64,000 bases of DNA from an uncultured Pelagibacteraceae bacterium (GCA_902620585.1 CACNJC010000001.1:120544-184543), one strand, 5' to 3'; shown: positions 54,195 through 63,524, counted from the stretch's first letter. Numbers and translations are program-made. The notes: generated by a model from the letters alone, not told the origin.

Positions 54195-54220
54195 ATTATT
54201 TACTTTTCCTTATTTGTTAT

Positions 54221-54244
54221 TAACTTAAGTTAGATTAACTAACT
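54221..54244 (-). promoter_or_regulatory. palindromic cspA leader structures
   Basis: TAACTTAAGTTA (54221-54232) is a perfect palindrome and overlaps AGTTAG-ATTAA-CTAACT (54228-54244), a six-base stem with a five-base loop. The two structures are mutually exclusive because they share bases. They lie in the cspA 5' leader, where temperature-dependent folding is known in other cold-shock genes. The switch idea is inference. Confidence 0.4.
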
Positions 54245-54250
54245 GTGAAA

Positions 54251-54279
54251 TATAAATAGATTTGTATCTAAAATGTCAA
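54251..54279 (-). promoter_or_regulatory. putative sigma-70 promoter of cspA
   Basis: TTGACA at 54279-54274 and TTTATA at 54256-54251, with 17 bases between them, form a near-consensus housekeeping promoter pointing at cspA. It would give a 5' leader of about 50 bases. Confidence 0.65.
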
Positions 54280-54324
54280 TAGATGATTAAAAAAATCTAA
54301 GGAATTGTTTTTTTGCAACAGTTA

Positions 54325-55431
54325 TTAATAAATAAGTGACACTAAACCTACAATTATCACTAGTCCAATTCCAATATAAACAAGTTTATTTTTATCTAAG
54401 TGAGATCTAATTCTATGATAATTCGTTTCTTTGTAACTTAATCCTTTGTCATCCAGGTTAGATGATTGATTAAATCCACGTTCTCTACCGATTTGTAAAA
54501 ACTTTGACTTTCTATGATCATAAACTTCCTCTCTTGAAAAATTTTCAAAGCTTTTTAAATTTTTTAATATCGAATATTTAATTTCATCAGCAATTGCCTC
54601 AGGGTCTCTATGTGCTCCACCTAAAGGTTCAGAAATAACTTCATCAATAATTCCTAGTTGTAATAAATCTTTTGCAGTTAACTTCATAGCTTCGGCCGCT
54701 TGTAAAGATTTTTTTGGATCCCTCCAAAGAATAGATGCGCACCCTTCTGGAGAAATAACTGAATAAATAGAATTTTCTAACATGATCACTTTATTTGATG
54801 ATGCTAACGCGATGGCGCCACCTGATCCCCCCTCGCCAATTATTATTGAAATATTTGGAACAGTTAGTGACATACAGCACTCTATGGAATTTGCAATTGC
54901 AGATGCCTGGCCTCTTTGCTCAGCGCCTATCCCTGGGTAAGCGCCTGGAGTATCAATAAAACTTATTATTGGTATCTTAAATCTATCAGCAAGTTTCATT
55001 AACCTAATACATTTTCTGTAGCCTTCTGGACTCATCATTCCAAAATTTCTTTCTATTCTACTGTTTAAGTCTTCTCCTTTTTCTTGTCCTATAATTAAAA
55101 CTGATTTATTTTCTATAAGGCCAAATCCTGCTGTAACAGATTTGTCATCACCGAAATACCGGTCACCAGAAAGTAATGTAAACTGAGAAAATATTTTTTT
55201 TATATAGTAACTAGCTTTAGGGCGATCTTCATGTCTGGCTACCTGAGTTTTTTGCCAACTATTTAAATTAGCATAAATTTCTTTTAACTTTTGATTAATT
55301 TCTTGTTGAGTAATTTTAATTTTATCAGTGTCAACTTCAGATATACCTTCTGAACCAAAGGGGCTTTTTAAACTATCTATTTCTTCCTCTAAAGCTTTGA
55401 TTTCTTTTTCAAAATCTAAATAATTTTTCAT
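54325..55431 (-). CDS. accA: acetyl-CoA carboxylase carboxyltransferase subunit alpha, with C-terminal membrane segment
   Basis: Transfers the carboxyl group from biotin to acetyl-CoA to make malonyl-CoA, with AccD. The catalytic core has GDRYFGDD, IGQEKGED, GMMSPEGYRKC, SFIDTPGAYPGIGAEQRGQ (about residues 163-181) and IGEGGSGGAIALASS. The usual protein ends near residue 318 (KFLQIGRERGF); here about 50 residues follow, ending in the hydrophobic stretch LVYIGIGLVIIVGLVSLIY. This looks like a tail anchor. The start ATG at 55431 is 61 bases from the divergent glcB start. Confidence 0.93.
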   Translation of the reverse strand: MKNYLDFEKEIKALEEEIDSLKSPFGSEGISEVDTDKIKITQQEINQKLKEIYANLNSWQKTQVARHEDRPKASYYIKKIFSQFTLLSGDRYFGDDKSVTAGFGLIENKSVLIIGQEKGEDLNSRIERNFGMMSPEGYRKCIRLMKLADRFKIPIISFIDTPGAYPGIGAEQRGQASAIANSIECCMSLTVPNISIIIGEGGSGGAIALASSNKVIMLENSIYSVISPEGCASILWRDPKKSLQAAEAMKLTAKDLLQLGIIDEVISEPLGGAHRDPEAIADEIKYSILKNLKSFENFSREEVYDHRKSKFLQIGRERGFNQSSNLDDKGLSYKETNYHRIRSHLDKNKLVYIGIGLVIIVGLVSLIY

Positions 55432-55492
55432 ATAAATGATACAATATAGATAGTATTATTATATTATAAAATAATGTAAAGGTCAGTTCATT

Positions 55493-57637
55493 ATGAAAAT
55501 TACTGAGAAAAATGATTTAAAAATCAGTTCAACTTTGTTTGAATTTATCAACAATGAAGCAATTCCAGGAACTGACATAAATCCCGAGAAATTTTGGAAT
55601 AATTTTTCAAAGAATGTATACGAGCTAACACCAATTAATAAAAAATTAATTGAAAAAAGAGAAATAATTCAAAAAAAAATAGACGATTGGCACAAATCTA
55701 ACAAAGGTAACGAATTTAATAAGCAAGAATATACTAATTTTCTAAGGTCGATAGGTTATTTAGTTGAAGAAAGAGGTGAATTTAAAATAGAAACATCAAA
55801 TGTTGACTTAGAAATATCTTCAGTTGCAGGGCCACAACTTGTAGTTCCAGTCGACAACGCTCGGTACGCTTTAAATGCTGCAAATGCAAGATGGGGAAGC
55901 TTGTATGATGCTTTATATGGTACTGATGTTATACCTGGTGAAAAAGTTAAAGGATATAATATCGAAAGAGCTAACAAGGTTATAAATTATGTAAGAAATT
56001 TTTTAGATGAAAATATACCTCTTTCAAAGATTAGTTGGAAAGAAATATCAAAAATTCAAATAGAAAATGATAAATTAGTTGTATCTAACGGCTCTGAAAA
56101 AGATTTTCTAAAAGATGAAAATAAATTCATAGGATTTAACGGTGTAAAAGATAACCCAAATTCAATTTTATTTAAAAATAATAATCTTCACATCGACATT
56201 ATAATTGATCCTAATAATTCAGTTGGAAAAAATGATAAAGCCTCTATTTCTGATGTAATTTTAGAATCTGCTTTATCGACAATAATTGACAATGAAGATT
56301 CTGTAGCCGCTGTTGATGCAGAAGATAAAGTTAAATGTTATAGAAATTGGCTCGGTCTGATGAAAGGCGATTTAACAGCCAATATAGAAAAAAATGGGAA
56401 AAAATTTTTGAGAAAATTAAACCCGGATAGAAGTTATAATTCCAAAAATGGAAAAAGAGTCATTCTCCACGGAAGAGCATTGCTTTTAAATAGAAATGTT
56501 GGTCATTTAATGACTAATCCTGCTATTGTTTTAAAAGATGGTTCAGAAATTCCTGAAGGTATTTTAGATGCGTTCATATCAAGTTTATGTGCACTGCATG
56601 ACTTTAAAAATAAAAATAATTCTAGAACTGGTTCTGTTTATATCGTTAAACCAAAAATGCATGGTCCTGAAGAAGTAAGTTTTACTGATAAACTGTTTGA
56701 AAAAGTTGAAGAAACTTTAAACATGAAAAAATATTCTATTAAAGTTGGGATAATGGATGAGGAAAGAAGAACAACTGTAAATTTAAAAGAGTGCATTAGA
56801 CAAGTTAAAAATAGAATAGTATTTATTAATACAGGTTTTTTAGATCGTACTGGAGATGAGATGCATACCTCATTTGAAGCAGGCCCAATGATATTCAAAG
56901 GTGAAATGAAAAAATCAAAATGGTTAAATACTTATGAGGACTGGAATGTTGATATAGGTTTAAAATGTGGCTTTTCAGGAAAAGCACAAATTGGTAAAGG
57001 AATGTGGGCTATGCCAGATCAAATGTTGAATATGATGGAGCAGAAAATTGGTCATCCAAAGTCTGGTGCGAATTGTGCTTGGGTTCCATCGCCCACTGCA
57101 GCAACGCTACATGCAATCCACTACCACAAAATAAATGTCTTTGAAGAACAAAAAAAAATAGGGTCTAGAGAAAAAGCAAATTTAAATAATATTTTAGAAA
57201 TACCAAAAGCAGATAGGCCTAACTGGTCACAAGATGATATCAATCGAGAGCTTGAAAATAATGCTCAAGGTATACTTGGCTATGTTGTCAGATGGATTGA
57301 TCAAGGTGTAGGTTGTTCTAAGGTACCAGATATTAACAATATCGGATTAATGGAAGATAGAGCTACCTTAAGAATTTCTTCTCAACATATAGCTAATTGG
57401 TTGCACCATGGGATATGTACAAAAGATCAGGTGATGAAGGTTATGAAGAAGATGGCAACTATTGTAGATAAACAAAATGAAAAAGATAGCGCCTATACAA
57501 AAATGTCAGATAACTTTGAAAATTCCATAGCATTTTCTGCAGCTTGTGATCTAGTTTTTAAAGGAAGAGTACAACCATCTGGATATACAGAGCCTCTTTT
57601 GCATCAGAAAAGATTAGAAATAAAAACTTCTATTTAA
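55493..57637 (+). CDS. glcB: malate synthase G
   Basis: Condenses glyoxylate with acetyl-CoA to malate. 714 residues, the normal length of the G isoform, with [21 protein letters not shown] at about 106-126, [19 protein letters not shown] at about 323-341, [20 protein letters not shown] and [17 protein letters not shown]. It allows use of glyoxylate/glycolate. In cultured SAR11 a glycine riboswitch precedes glcB, but the 61 bases here (55432-55492) are too short and show none of its conserved blocks. The stop overlaps that of convergent recR. Confidence 0.96.
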   Translation: MKITEKNDLKISSTLFEFINNEAIPGTDINPEKFWNNFSKNVYELTPINKKLIEKREIIQKKIDDWHKSNKGNEFNKQEYTNFLRSIGYLVEERGEFKIETSNVDLEISSVAGPQLVVPVDNARYALNAANARWGSLYDALYGTDVIPGEKVKGYNIERANKVINYVRNFLDENIPLSKISWKEISKIQIENDKLVVSNGSEKDFLKDENKFIGFNGVKDNPNSILFKNNNLHIDIIIDPNNSVGKNDKASISDVILESALSTIIDNEDSVAAVDAEDKVKCYRNWLGLMKGDLTANIEKNGKKFLRKLNPDRSYNSKNGKRVILHGRALLLNRNVGHLMTNPAIVLKDGSEIPEGILDAFISSLCALHDFKNKNNSRTGSVYIVKPKMHGPEEVSFTDKLFEKVEETLNMKKYSIKVGIMDEERRTTVNLKECIRQVKNRIVFINTGFLDRTGDEMHTSFEAGPMIFKGEMKKSKWLNTYEDWNVDIGLKCGFSGKAQIGKGMWAMPDQMLNMMEQKIGHPKSGANCAWVPSPTAATLHAIHYHKINVFEEQKKIGSREKANLNNILEIPKADRPNWSQDDINRELENNAQGILGYVVRWIDQGVGCSKVPDINNIGLMEDRATLRISSQHIANWLHHGICTKDQVMKVMKKMATIVDKQNEKDSAYTKMSDNFENSIAFSAACDLVFKGRVQPSGYTEPLLHQKRLEIKTSI

Positions 57638-58239
57638 CTCTCAGTTACAGGAATACGATTCTTAAATGCTGAAAACAAAGTTCCATCATCAAGTTGTTCT
57701 ATCTCTCCACCCACTGGTAATCCTTGAGCCAATTTAGTAATTTTAATTTTACCGTTTTTAATTGTATCTTCAATATAATGCGCCGTGGTTTGACCTTCTA
57801 CAGTGGCGCTAGTTGCAATAATTACTTCTTTTAAACTATTTTTTTTAATTCTTTTGACTAAAGAGTTTATTAACAAATTCTTTTGCTCAAAATTTTCACC
57901 AGAGTTTAATGTCCCTCCTAAGATATGATAATGACCTTTGTAAATATTTGCTGAGTCAATAACCCACATATCTGCCAAATTTTCAACTACACATATTTTG
58001 TCATAAGAGTCATTTGTTGAGCAAATACAAACTTTATCCATTATTTTTAAATTTCCACAGTCTACACAACGGACCACGTTTTTATATACTTGAGCCAATG
58101 ACTTGGCTAAAGGTTTTACCATGCTATCTTTATTATTTATTAACTTTAAAATGATTCTTTTTGCAGACTTAGGTCCTAAACCTGGAAGTTTAGCAAACTG
58201 CTTTATAAGATCATTTATTTCGGGAATATTATTGTCCAT
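57634..58239 (-). CDS. recR: recombination protein RecR
   Basis: Ring-shaped DNA-binding protein that loads RecA with RecF and RecO. 201 residues with an N-terminal helix-hairpin-helix ([12 protein letters not shown] at about 18-29), a zinc finger [17 protein letters not shown] at about 57-73 and a TOPRIM domain with [11 protein letters not shown] and [12 protein letters not shown] blocks. It starts at the last base of the ybaB gene; the dnaX-ybaB-recR order is widely conserved. Confidence 0.96.
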   Translation of the reverse strand: MDNNIPEINDLIKQFAKLPGLGPKSAKRIILKLINNKDSMVKPLAKSLAQVYKNVVRCVDCGNLKIMDKVCICSTNDSYDKICVVENLADMWVIDSANIYKGHYHILGGTLNSGENFEQKNLLINSLVKRIKKNSLKEVIIATSATVEGQTTAHYIEDTIKNGKIKITKLAQGLPVGGEIEQLDDGTLFSAFKNRIPVTES

Positions 58240-58559
58240 TAAAAAGGTAGTTTAAAATCTGTAGGAAGATTTAATCCCCCCGTAACTTTAGAAAGCTCCT
58301 CGGCTGATTTTTTTTTTAAATTTTCTTTAGCATTATTATAGGCTGCAATTATTAAATCATTTATAATTGTAAGATCTTCTTTTTTTGCTTTTTCGCTAAT
58401 ATTTATCGATTTTAATTCGTAATCCCCTGTCAAAACTACTTTTACTAAATTGCCTCCTGACATCCCTTCTACCTCAATTTTTTTTATTTTATCCTGAGCT
58501 TCTTTCATTTTATCTTGCATAGCTTTTGCTTTCGAAAGCATGTCGGCAAAATTAGTCAT
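58239..58559 (-). CDS. nucleoid-associated protein YbaB/EbfC
   Basis: 106-residue DNA-binding protein of the YbaB/EbfC family. The pattern is an N-terminal helical KAKAMQDKMKEAQDKIKKIE, then VEGMSGGNLVKVVLTGDYELKSI and a C-terminal helix. It bends or compacts DNA. It overlaps the end of dnaX by eight bases and touches recR at base 58239. Confidence 0.95.
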   Translation of the reverse strand: MTNFADMLSKAKAMQDKMKEAQDKIKKIEVEGMSGGNLVKVVLTGDYELKSINISEKAKKEDLTIINDLIIAAYNNAKENLKKKSAEELSKVTGGLNLPTDFKLPF

Positions 58560-60234
58560 CGCTCACCTCTTGAATGTCTATTAGTTTTATATCAGGAAAG
58601 GCATTTTCCATTTTTTTTGCTAAATCGGTTTTTTGAAACTCTTCTAGTTTAGAGGATTTTTTTTCCATATTTTGCTCATATAAACTTTTGACATTTTCGT
58701 TTTTGCTAAGTGATATGATCCATCTTTCACCTGTCCACCTTAATAATTTTTCTGTTAAATTTTTAATAAAGTTTTGATTTAACTTCTCATTGAAGCTAAT
58801 ATCAATTTTACCTTTATTAAAACTTACTAATTTAACATTTCGTTCAAGATCATACTTGAGTTCAACTTCTTTTTCTTTATTAGCTAGATCAATTAAATCT
58901 TGAAAATTTGTAATTTCAATTTTGTTTTTGTTAATTTGGGGTGATAAATTTTTTATTGGATTTTTCTTTATTTGATCAGTATTTTTTAATTGATTTTTTA
59001 TTGGCGTTGATAGGTTGTCCTCTAGATTATCTTCTTTAGCGTTATCACCAATCAGATTTTTTTGATTTGAATTTTGATCAGGCTCAACATTATAACTAAG
59101 TATTTCTTTTTTAACTTCTATTTTTTTAAGATGAACGAGCTGCATTATATACATTTCTAAAGTTAAATTTTCGTCACCTACAATTTTAAGATCATCTAAA
59201 GTTTTAATTGTGAGTTGCCAAAATAAACCAATATCTTGCATATCTATATTTTTTGAGTATTCGTCAATCATTTTTACTTCTGACTCGGATACTGCCATAT
59301 CTTTCTCGATAGAACCCAAATTTATTCTTCTGCTGAAAAAATAAAGAACTTCTAAAATATCGTTTAAAAAATTTTTTGCGTCTACACCATCTACAATTAA
59401 ATCTTGTAGATATTTTAAAGCATCTTTTTCATTACCGCTTAAAACTTCCTTGAATAATAAAATTACTTTACTACGGTCTGCTAGTCCTAACATTGCTCTG
59501 ACATCGTTATCTTTGATTAGATTATCTTTATTAATTGATTGAGATATTAGCGCTCTGTCCAAAAGTGATATTGCATCTCTTACTGACCCTTCTGATGTTC
59601 TTGCAATCAATTTGATAGCATCATCAGAAATTGCTCCATTTTCTTTTTTAGAAATAATTTTTAAATGATCAAAAAGTTTATCAACGCTAACTCTTTTTAA
59701 ATCAAATCTTTGACAACGTGATAAAATAGTTACAGGTATTTTTCTAACTTCTGTGGTAGCCAAAATAAATTTTAAACTTGGTGGTGGTTCCTCTAAAGTT
59801 TTCAGCAATCCATTGAAAGCTTGTTTGGAAAGCATATGAACTTCGTCTATAATAAAAATTTTATATTTTGCACTTGTGGGGCTATATTTTGAATTTTCAA
59901 TTAATTCTCTTATATCATCAATACCTGTTTTTGATGCCGCATCCATTTCTAAAACATCCATATGATTTGAATTAACAATTTCCTTACAATGACAGTTTTC
60001 ATTTATCTTACACTTTTCGCCTTCAGAAAAATTTTTTGAACAATTTAATGCCTTTGCAATAAGTCTGGCGGTAGTTGTTTTTCCAACACCTCTTATTCCA
60101 GTTAATAAATAAGCATTAGGAGTTTTATTAAGTTTAATCGCATTTGTAATTGTTTGAGTCATTACCTCTTGGCCTATTAAGTCTTTGAATTCTTGAGGCC
60201 TATACTTTAGAGCTAAAATTTTATTCTTTGTCAT
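58552..60234 (-). CDS. dnaX: DNA polymerase III subunits gamma/tau
   Basis: Clamp-loader ATPase. From the ATG at 60234 it has 560 residues: Walker A GIRGVGKTTTARLIAKALNC at about 46-65, zinc-binding cysteines in the CSKN...CKINENCHC segment, Walker B IIDEVHMLSKQAF at about 126-138 and SRC sensor region ILSRCQRFDLKR. The C-terminal third is Lys/Asn-rich and less conserved. An upstream frame runs into the SRP RNA gene and is not used. The start codon is seven bases from the SRP RNA 3' end. Confidence 0.96.
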   Translation of the reverse strand: MTKNKILALKYRPQEFKDLIGQEVMTQTITNAIKLNKTPNAYLLTGIRGVGKTTTARLIAKALNCSKNFSEGEKCKINENCHCKEIVNSNHMDVLEMDAASKTGIDDIRELIENSKYSPTSAKYKIFIIDEVHMLSKQAFNGLLKTLEEPPPSLKFILATTEVRKIPVTILSRCQRFDLKRVSVDKLFDHLKIISKKENGAISDDAIKLIARTSEGSVRDAISLLDRALISQSINKDNLIKDNDVRAMLGLADRSKVILLFKEVLSGNEKDALKYLQDLIVDGVDAKNFLNDILEVLYFFSRRINLGSIEKDMAVSESEVKMIDEYSKNIDMQDIGLFWQLTIKTLDDLKIVGDENLTLEMYIMQLVHLKKIEVKKEILSYNVEPDQNSNQKNLIGDNAKEDNLEDNLSTPIKNQLKNTDQIKKNPIKNLSPQINKNKIEITNFQDLIDLANKEKEVELKYDLERNVKLVSFNKGKIDISFNEKLNQNFIKNLTEKLLRWTGERWIISLSKNENVKSLYEQNMEKKSSKLEEFQKTDLAKKMENAFPDIKLIDIQEVSDD

Positions 60235-60241
60235 TTGTAAA

Positions 60242-60331
60242 GAGGCAGGCAACAACCTGAATAATTTTCACTACGGCTGCTTCTTTTCAGACCTGACCGG
60301 GTTTATGAAACATCCACCTGATGCCAACCTC
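60242..60331 (-). ncRNA. ffs: signal recognition particle RNA (4.5S type)
   Basis: Minus-strand RNA of about 90 bases. The conserved domain IV is readable as GGTCAGGTCTGAAAAGAAGC followed by AGCC, with the apical tetraloop GAAA (GNRA class) where GGAA is common. Ends pair as GAGG (60331-60328) with CCTC (60245-60242). It binds Ffh and targets membrane proteins. Its place just upstream of dnaX is common, but here only seven bases separate it from the dnaX ATG. Confidence 0.93.
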
Positions 60332-60337
60332 AATATG

Positions 60338-60367
60338 AGTATATCAAGATCAATTTAAATACTACAA
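60338..60367 (-). promoter_or_regulatory. putative promoter of the SRP RNA gene
   Basis: TTGTAG (60367-60362) and TATACT (60343-60338) with an 18-base spacer. The -10 ends six bases before G at 60331, so transcription could start at or near the mature RNA end. No other clear promoter precedes dnaX, so dnaX may depend on it. Confidence 0.5.
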
Positions 60368-60389
60368 GTCTAGATTTGATTTTTGTGGA

Positions 60390-61232
60390 CTATTTTTGCC
60401 TAAATGCTGAGGCCTCGTAAACTCCCAAAATATCTAGGGTAACAGTATGAAAACCTAGTTCTTCCATTGCCTTTTTTACTCCAGATTCCTCTAGATGTCC
60501 TTCTAAGTCTAAATAAAAATTTGCTTGTTCAAAAGTATTTTTTACTGAAAAACTTTCTAACTTTGTTAAATTAACTTGATTAGTCGCAAATCCTCCTAAA
60601 CACTTATACAGAGCTGAGGGTTCGCTTTTAACTCTAAAGATACAACTTGTTATAAATTTTTTTTCCTTGTTAAATTCTGGTTGTTCTATATTTTTTCCCA
60701 TCACGAGAAAACGAGTTACATTTCCTTTTTCGTCCTCTATGTTTTTTTGCAGTATCTTTAATTTGTAAGTTTCTGCTGAGAGACTTGATGCAATAGCTGC
60801 GATGGATTTATCATTTCCCTCAGCCAAATCCTTGGCAGAGCCAGCTGTATCAGCTGAAATTATAGGCTGAAATTTGTTTTTATTAATAATTTTTTGACAC
60901 TGTCCAATTGCTTGTGCATGGCTTCTTACAAATTTTATATCTTCAATTGTTGCCTCAGGTTTACAAAGTAAGTTGTGTTCAACATTTAAAAAATACTCTC
61001 CATGTATTTGTAATTTATATTTCGGTAACAAATAATGTATATCGGCAACTCTCCCAGCTAAAGAATTTTCTATTGGTATAATGATTTTATAGGTTTCATC
61101 TTCATAAGCTTTTTTAAATGTTTCTTCGAAAGTCGCACAAGTTTTTATCTCTGCGTCTTTATATAAATTATTAGCGGCAATATGAGAGTAAGCCCCAAGT
61201 TCACCTTGTATGGCAATCTTAATTGTTTTCAT
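60390..61232 (-). CDS. pheA: prephenate dehydratase
   Basis: Converts prephenate to phenylpyruvate for phenylalanine. 280 residues, a stand-alone dehydratase without chorismate mutase. Start IAIQGELGAYSHIAA, then IPIENSLAGRV at about 56-66, the TRFLVMGK block at about 170-177 (catalytic Thr), then a C-terminal ACT domain with TKLESFSVKNTFEQANFYLD for feedback by phenylalanine. It overlaps kdsB by 14 bases. Confidence 0.95.
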   Translation of the reverse strand: MKTIKIAIQGELGAYSHIAANNLYKDAEIKTCATFEETFKKAYEDETYKIIIPIENSLAGRVADIHYLLPKYKLQIHGEYFLNVEHNLLCKPEATIEDIKFVRSHAQAIGQCQKIINKNKFQPIISADTAGSAKDLAEGNDKSIAAIASSLSAETYKLKILQKNIEDEKGNVTRFLVMGKNIEQPEFNKEKKFITSCIFRVKSEPSALYKCLGGFATNQVNLTKLESFSVKNTFEQANFYLDLEGHLEESGVKKAMEELGFHTVTLDILGVYEASAFRQK

Positions 61233-61962
61233 TTTTTTCCATTAATTTTTTAATTTCTTTTAGATCTTCCTCAGTGTCAACACTAAGCGGTACTGAATTA
61301 ATTAACCCTACATGAATTTTCATATCGTTTTCTAATGCTCTAAGTTGTTCCAGTTTTCTTTCTAATTCAAGTTTAGATCTTTTTAAGCTTACATACCTTA
61401 TCAGAGCTTTACTAGTAAAGGCATAAATACCTATATGATGATATAGATTGTACTTAGTGTTTGAGTTATCTCTAAAAAAGTCTACTGCTTTTAAAAAGGT
61501 ATTTTCTTTAAGATTTTCTTTTACCGCTACTTTCACGACATTAGTATTATTCATCTCTTCCTTTGTATTAAATGAACTTGCTAAAGTACTAATATCACAC
61601 TCTTTTTTATCCATGTATTTAACTAAATGAGATATTGCCTTTGGATCAATATTGGGCATATCACCTTGCAAATTTACAATTATATCTGGTTCTTTATTTA
61701 ATACTTTCTCAAAAACTTCAAATATTCGATCAGTGCCTGTCTGGTGGACTGAAGAAGTTTTGAATGCTTTTCCTCCAAAATTTTTTACAATATCAATTAT
61801 TTTGTTGTCTGGTGTTGCTACGTAAACTTCTCCAGAATTTGACTTAATTGCAGCATCATAAACATGTAATATCATTTCTTTATTGTTTATAAGTTTTAAG
61901 GGTTTATTAGGAAATCTTTGAGCATCAAGTCTAGAAGGTATTATTATTGCAATTTTATTCAT
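61219..61962 (-). CDS. kdsB: CMP-Kdo synthetase (3-deoxy-manno-octulosonate cytidylyltransferase)
   Basis: Activates Kdo as CMP-Kdo for the waaA enzyme encoded at 36959. 247 residues from the ATG at 61962: IIPSRLDAQRFPNKPLKLIN at about 6-25, IIVNLQGDMPNIDP at about 94-107 and HIGIYAFTSKAL near 180-191. A TTG at 61977 is in frame but lies in a hairpin loop. A perfect seven-base hairpin ends five bases before the chosen ATG. Confidence 0.95.
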   Translation of the reverse strand: MNKIAIIIPSRLDAQRFPNKPLKLINNKEMILHVYDAAIKSNSGEVYVATPDNKIIDIVKNFGGKAFKTSSVHQTGTDRIFEVFEKVLNKEPDIIVNLQGDMPNIDPKAISHLVKYMDKKECDISTLASSFNTKEEMNNTNVVKVAVKENLKENTFLKAVDFFRDNSNTKYNLYHHIGIYAFTSKALIRYVSLKRSKLELERKLEQLRALENDMKIHVGLINSVPLSVDTEEDLKEIKKLMEKNENN

Positions 61963-61967
61963 AATTG

Positions 61968-61984
61968 TGCGTCTCAAAGACGCA
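61968..61984 (-). promoter_or_regulatory. perfect hairpin just upstream of the kdsB start
   Basis: TGCGTCT, loop TTG, AGACGCA on the minus strand, ending five bases before the kdsB ATG. A seven-base stem with four G-C pairs stands out in this A+T-rich DNA. It could block ribosome loading, mark an RNA processing site or be a protein target. No Shine-Dalgarno sequence lies between it and the ATG. Confidence 0.6.
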
Positions 61985-62055
61985 AATAGTGTAAAGTAAA
62001 TATAAGTTTTTTTTATGTAGTCGTGTTATATGTTTCTTGAGTATTTATCAAAATT

Positions 62056-62601
62056 ATGGACAGTTTTGAAATAAATAAAATTATAGCAGCTATTCTTTTA
62101 ACAGCCCTTATTATTATAGGTATTGGTAAATTTGCAGATGTATTGTTTCACGTAGATAAGCCAAAAGTGTCAGCTTATAAAGTTGAGGGTTTAGAGACAG
62201 TCGCAGAATCAACATCTTCTATTTCAGAGACTGATAAAGAGGTGATAGTAAACATTAAGGAGTTATTGGCAGCTGGAGATATGGCTCACGGAGAAAAAGT
62301 TTTCAAAAAATGTAGTGCCTGCCACATGATCGTAAGTGATGGAAAAAATATGATTGGGCCAAATTTATGGGGTGTAATCGGAAGAACTGCAGGATCTGTA
62401 TCAGACTATAAATATTCTAAAGCAATGATTGCGTACGGGAAAGAATGGACTTTTGAAGAAATGAATGCCTACTTAATAAAACCACAAGCTTACATAAAAG
62501 GAACTAAGATGGCGTTTGCAGGATTAAGAAAAGAAAAAGATAGAGCTTCAGTTATTCTTTACATGAATTCAAAGAGTAGTAGTCCAAAACCTTTACCTTA
62601 A
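62056..62601 (+). CDS. membrane-anchored class I cytochrome c, CycM-like
   Basis: 181 residues: an uncleaved N-terminal anchor (IIAAILLTALIIIGIGKFADV, about 9-29), a flexible linker rich in Ser/Thr/Glu, then a class I cytochrome c domain with haem site KKCSACHMI at about 89-97 and axial Met in GTKMAFAGL at about 154-162. Such membrane cytochromes c552 pass electrons from the bc1 complex to the aa3 oxidase in alphaproteobacteria, so ctaC at 29235 is the likely partner. It stands alone and its stop overlaps that of argF. Confidence 0.92.
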   Translation: MDSFEINKIIAAILLTALIIIGIGKFADVLFHVDKPKVSAYKVEGLETVAESTSSISETDKEVIVNIKELLAAGDMAHGEKVFKKCSACHMIVSDGKNMIGPNLWGVIGRTAGSVSDYKYSKAMIAYGKEWTFEEMNAYLIKPQAYIKGTKMAFAGLRKEKDRASVILYMNSKSSSPKPLP

Positions 62602-63524
62602 TTCAAACACCATTTAATTATGCTTTTTTGGGCGTGTACTCTATTAAGTGCTTGAAGCCAGACAACTGACTGCTTGCCATCTATTACTTCATTAGTAACC
62701 TCTTCGCCTCTTCCAACAGGTAAACAGTGCATAAAAATTGCATTGTTTTTAGCTTTTGACATCAGCCCTTTATTAACTTGATAGTTTTTAAGATGTTTCT
62801 TTTTAATCTTTTCATTAACTTTATCATTCATTGAAATCCATTTATCTGTCATTATACAATCTGAGTCCTTAACAGCTTCTTCAGGTTTTTTTGTTACTAA
62901 AAGTTCTACTTTGTTTTTCTTAGCCCAATTAATTATTTTTTTACTTGGCTCGTATTTTTTTGGACATCCAATTTTGAGTTTAAAACCAAATTTTCCAGCA
63001 GCCTCTATTAAAGAATTTGACATATTATTATTGCCATCTCCTAACCAAGAAATAGTTTTACCTTCTATTGGTCCCATTTTTTCTTCAAAAGTAAGAATAT
63101 CTGACATTATCTGACAAGGGTGGCTTTGATCTGAAAGACCATTTATAATTGGAATTTCTAAATGTTTGCCGAACTCTTCAAGATTTTTATGAGATGAGGT
63201 TCTAAGCATCACTACATCAACGTATTCAGTTAAAACTTTGGCTGTATCTTTTAAAGTTTCATTGCCTTTACCATAATGAATTCCTTCTGGATTCAAAATA
63301 ATTGTAGATCCACCAAGTTGTTTAACAGCAATATCAAAAGACATTCTTGTCCTTGTAGAAGGTTTTTCAAAAATCATTGCCATAGATTTTCCCTCGAATG
63401 GTTTGTCTTTATCAGGAGCAGACTTATTGAAATTTTTTCTATTTAATTTTCTAATCTTGGCTTCATCTATAATCGCTCTTAATTCTTTTGAAGATAGATC
63501 AGAAATATTTATAAAATTCTTCAT
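62598..63524 (-). CDS. argF: ornithine carbamoyltransferase
   Basis: Makes citrulline from ornithine and carbamoyl phosphate in arginine synthesis. 308 residues with the carbamoyl-phosphate motif KPSTRTRMSFDIA at about 55-67, the DQSHPCQIMSDI segment at about 130-141, and MHCLPVGRGEEV near 270-281. It starts at the last base of argD, so argD-argF are one transcript. Confidence 0.96.
   Translation of the reverse strand: MKNFINISDLSSKELRAIIDEAKIRKLNRKNFNKSAPDKDKPFEGKSMAMIFEKPSTRTRMSFDIAVKQLGGSTIILNPEGIHYGKGNETLKDTAKVLTEYVDVVMLRTSSHKNLEEFGKHLEIPIINGLSDQSHPCQIMSDILTFEEKMGPIEGKTISWLGDGNNNMSNSLIEAAGKFGFKLKIGCPKKYEPSKKIINWAKKNKVELLVTKKPEEAVKDSDCIMTDKWISMNDKVNEKIKKKHLKNYQVNKGLMSKAKNNAIFMHCLPVGRGEEVTNEVIDGKQSVVWLQALNRVHAQKSIIKWCLN

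Noticed and set aside
60234..60255. Upstream extension of dnaX (MLPASLQ).
   Set aside because: It runs through the 3' end of the SRP RNA; the ATG at 60234 gives the normal N-terminus.
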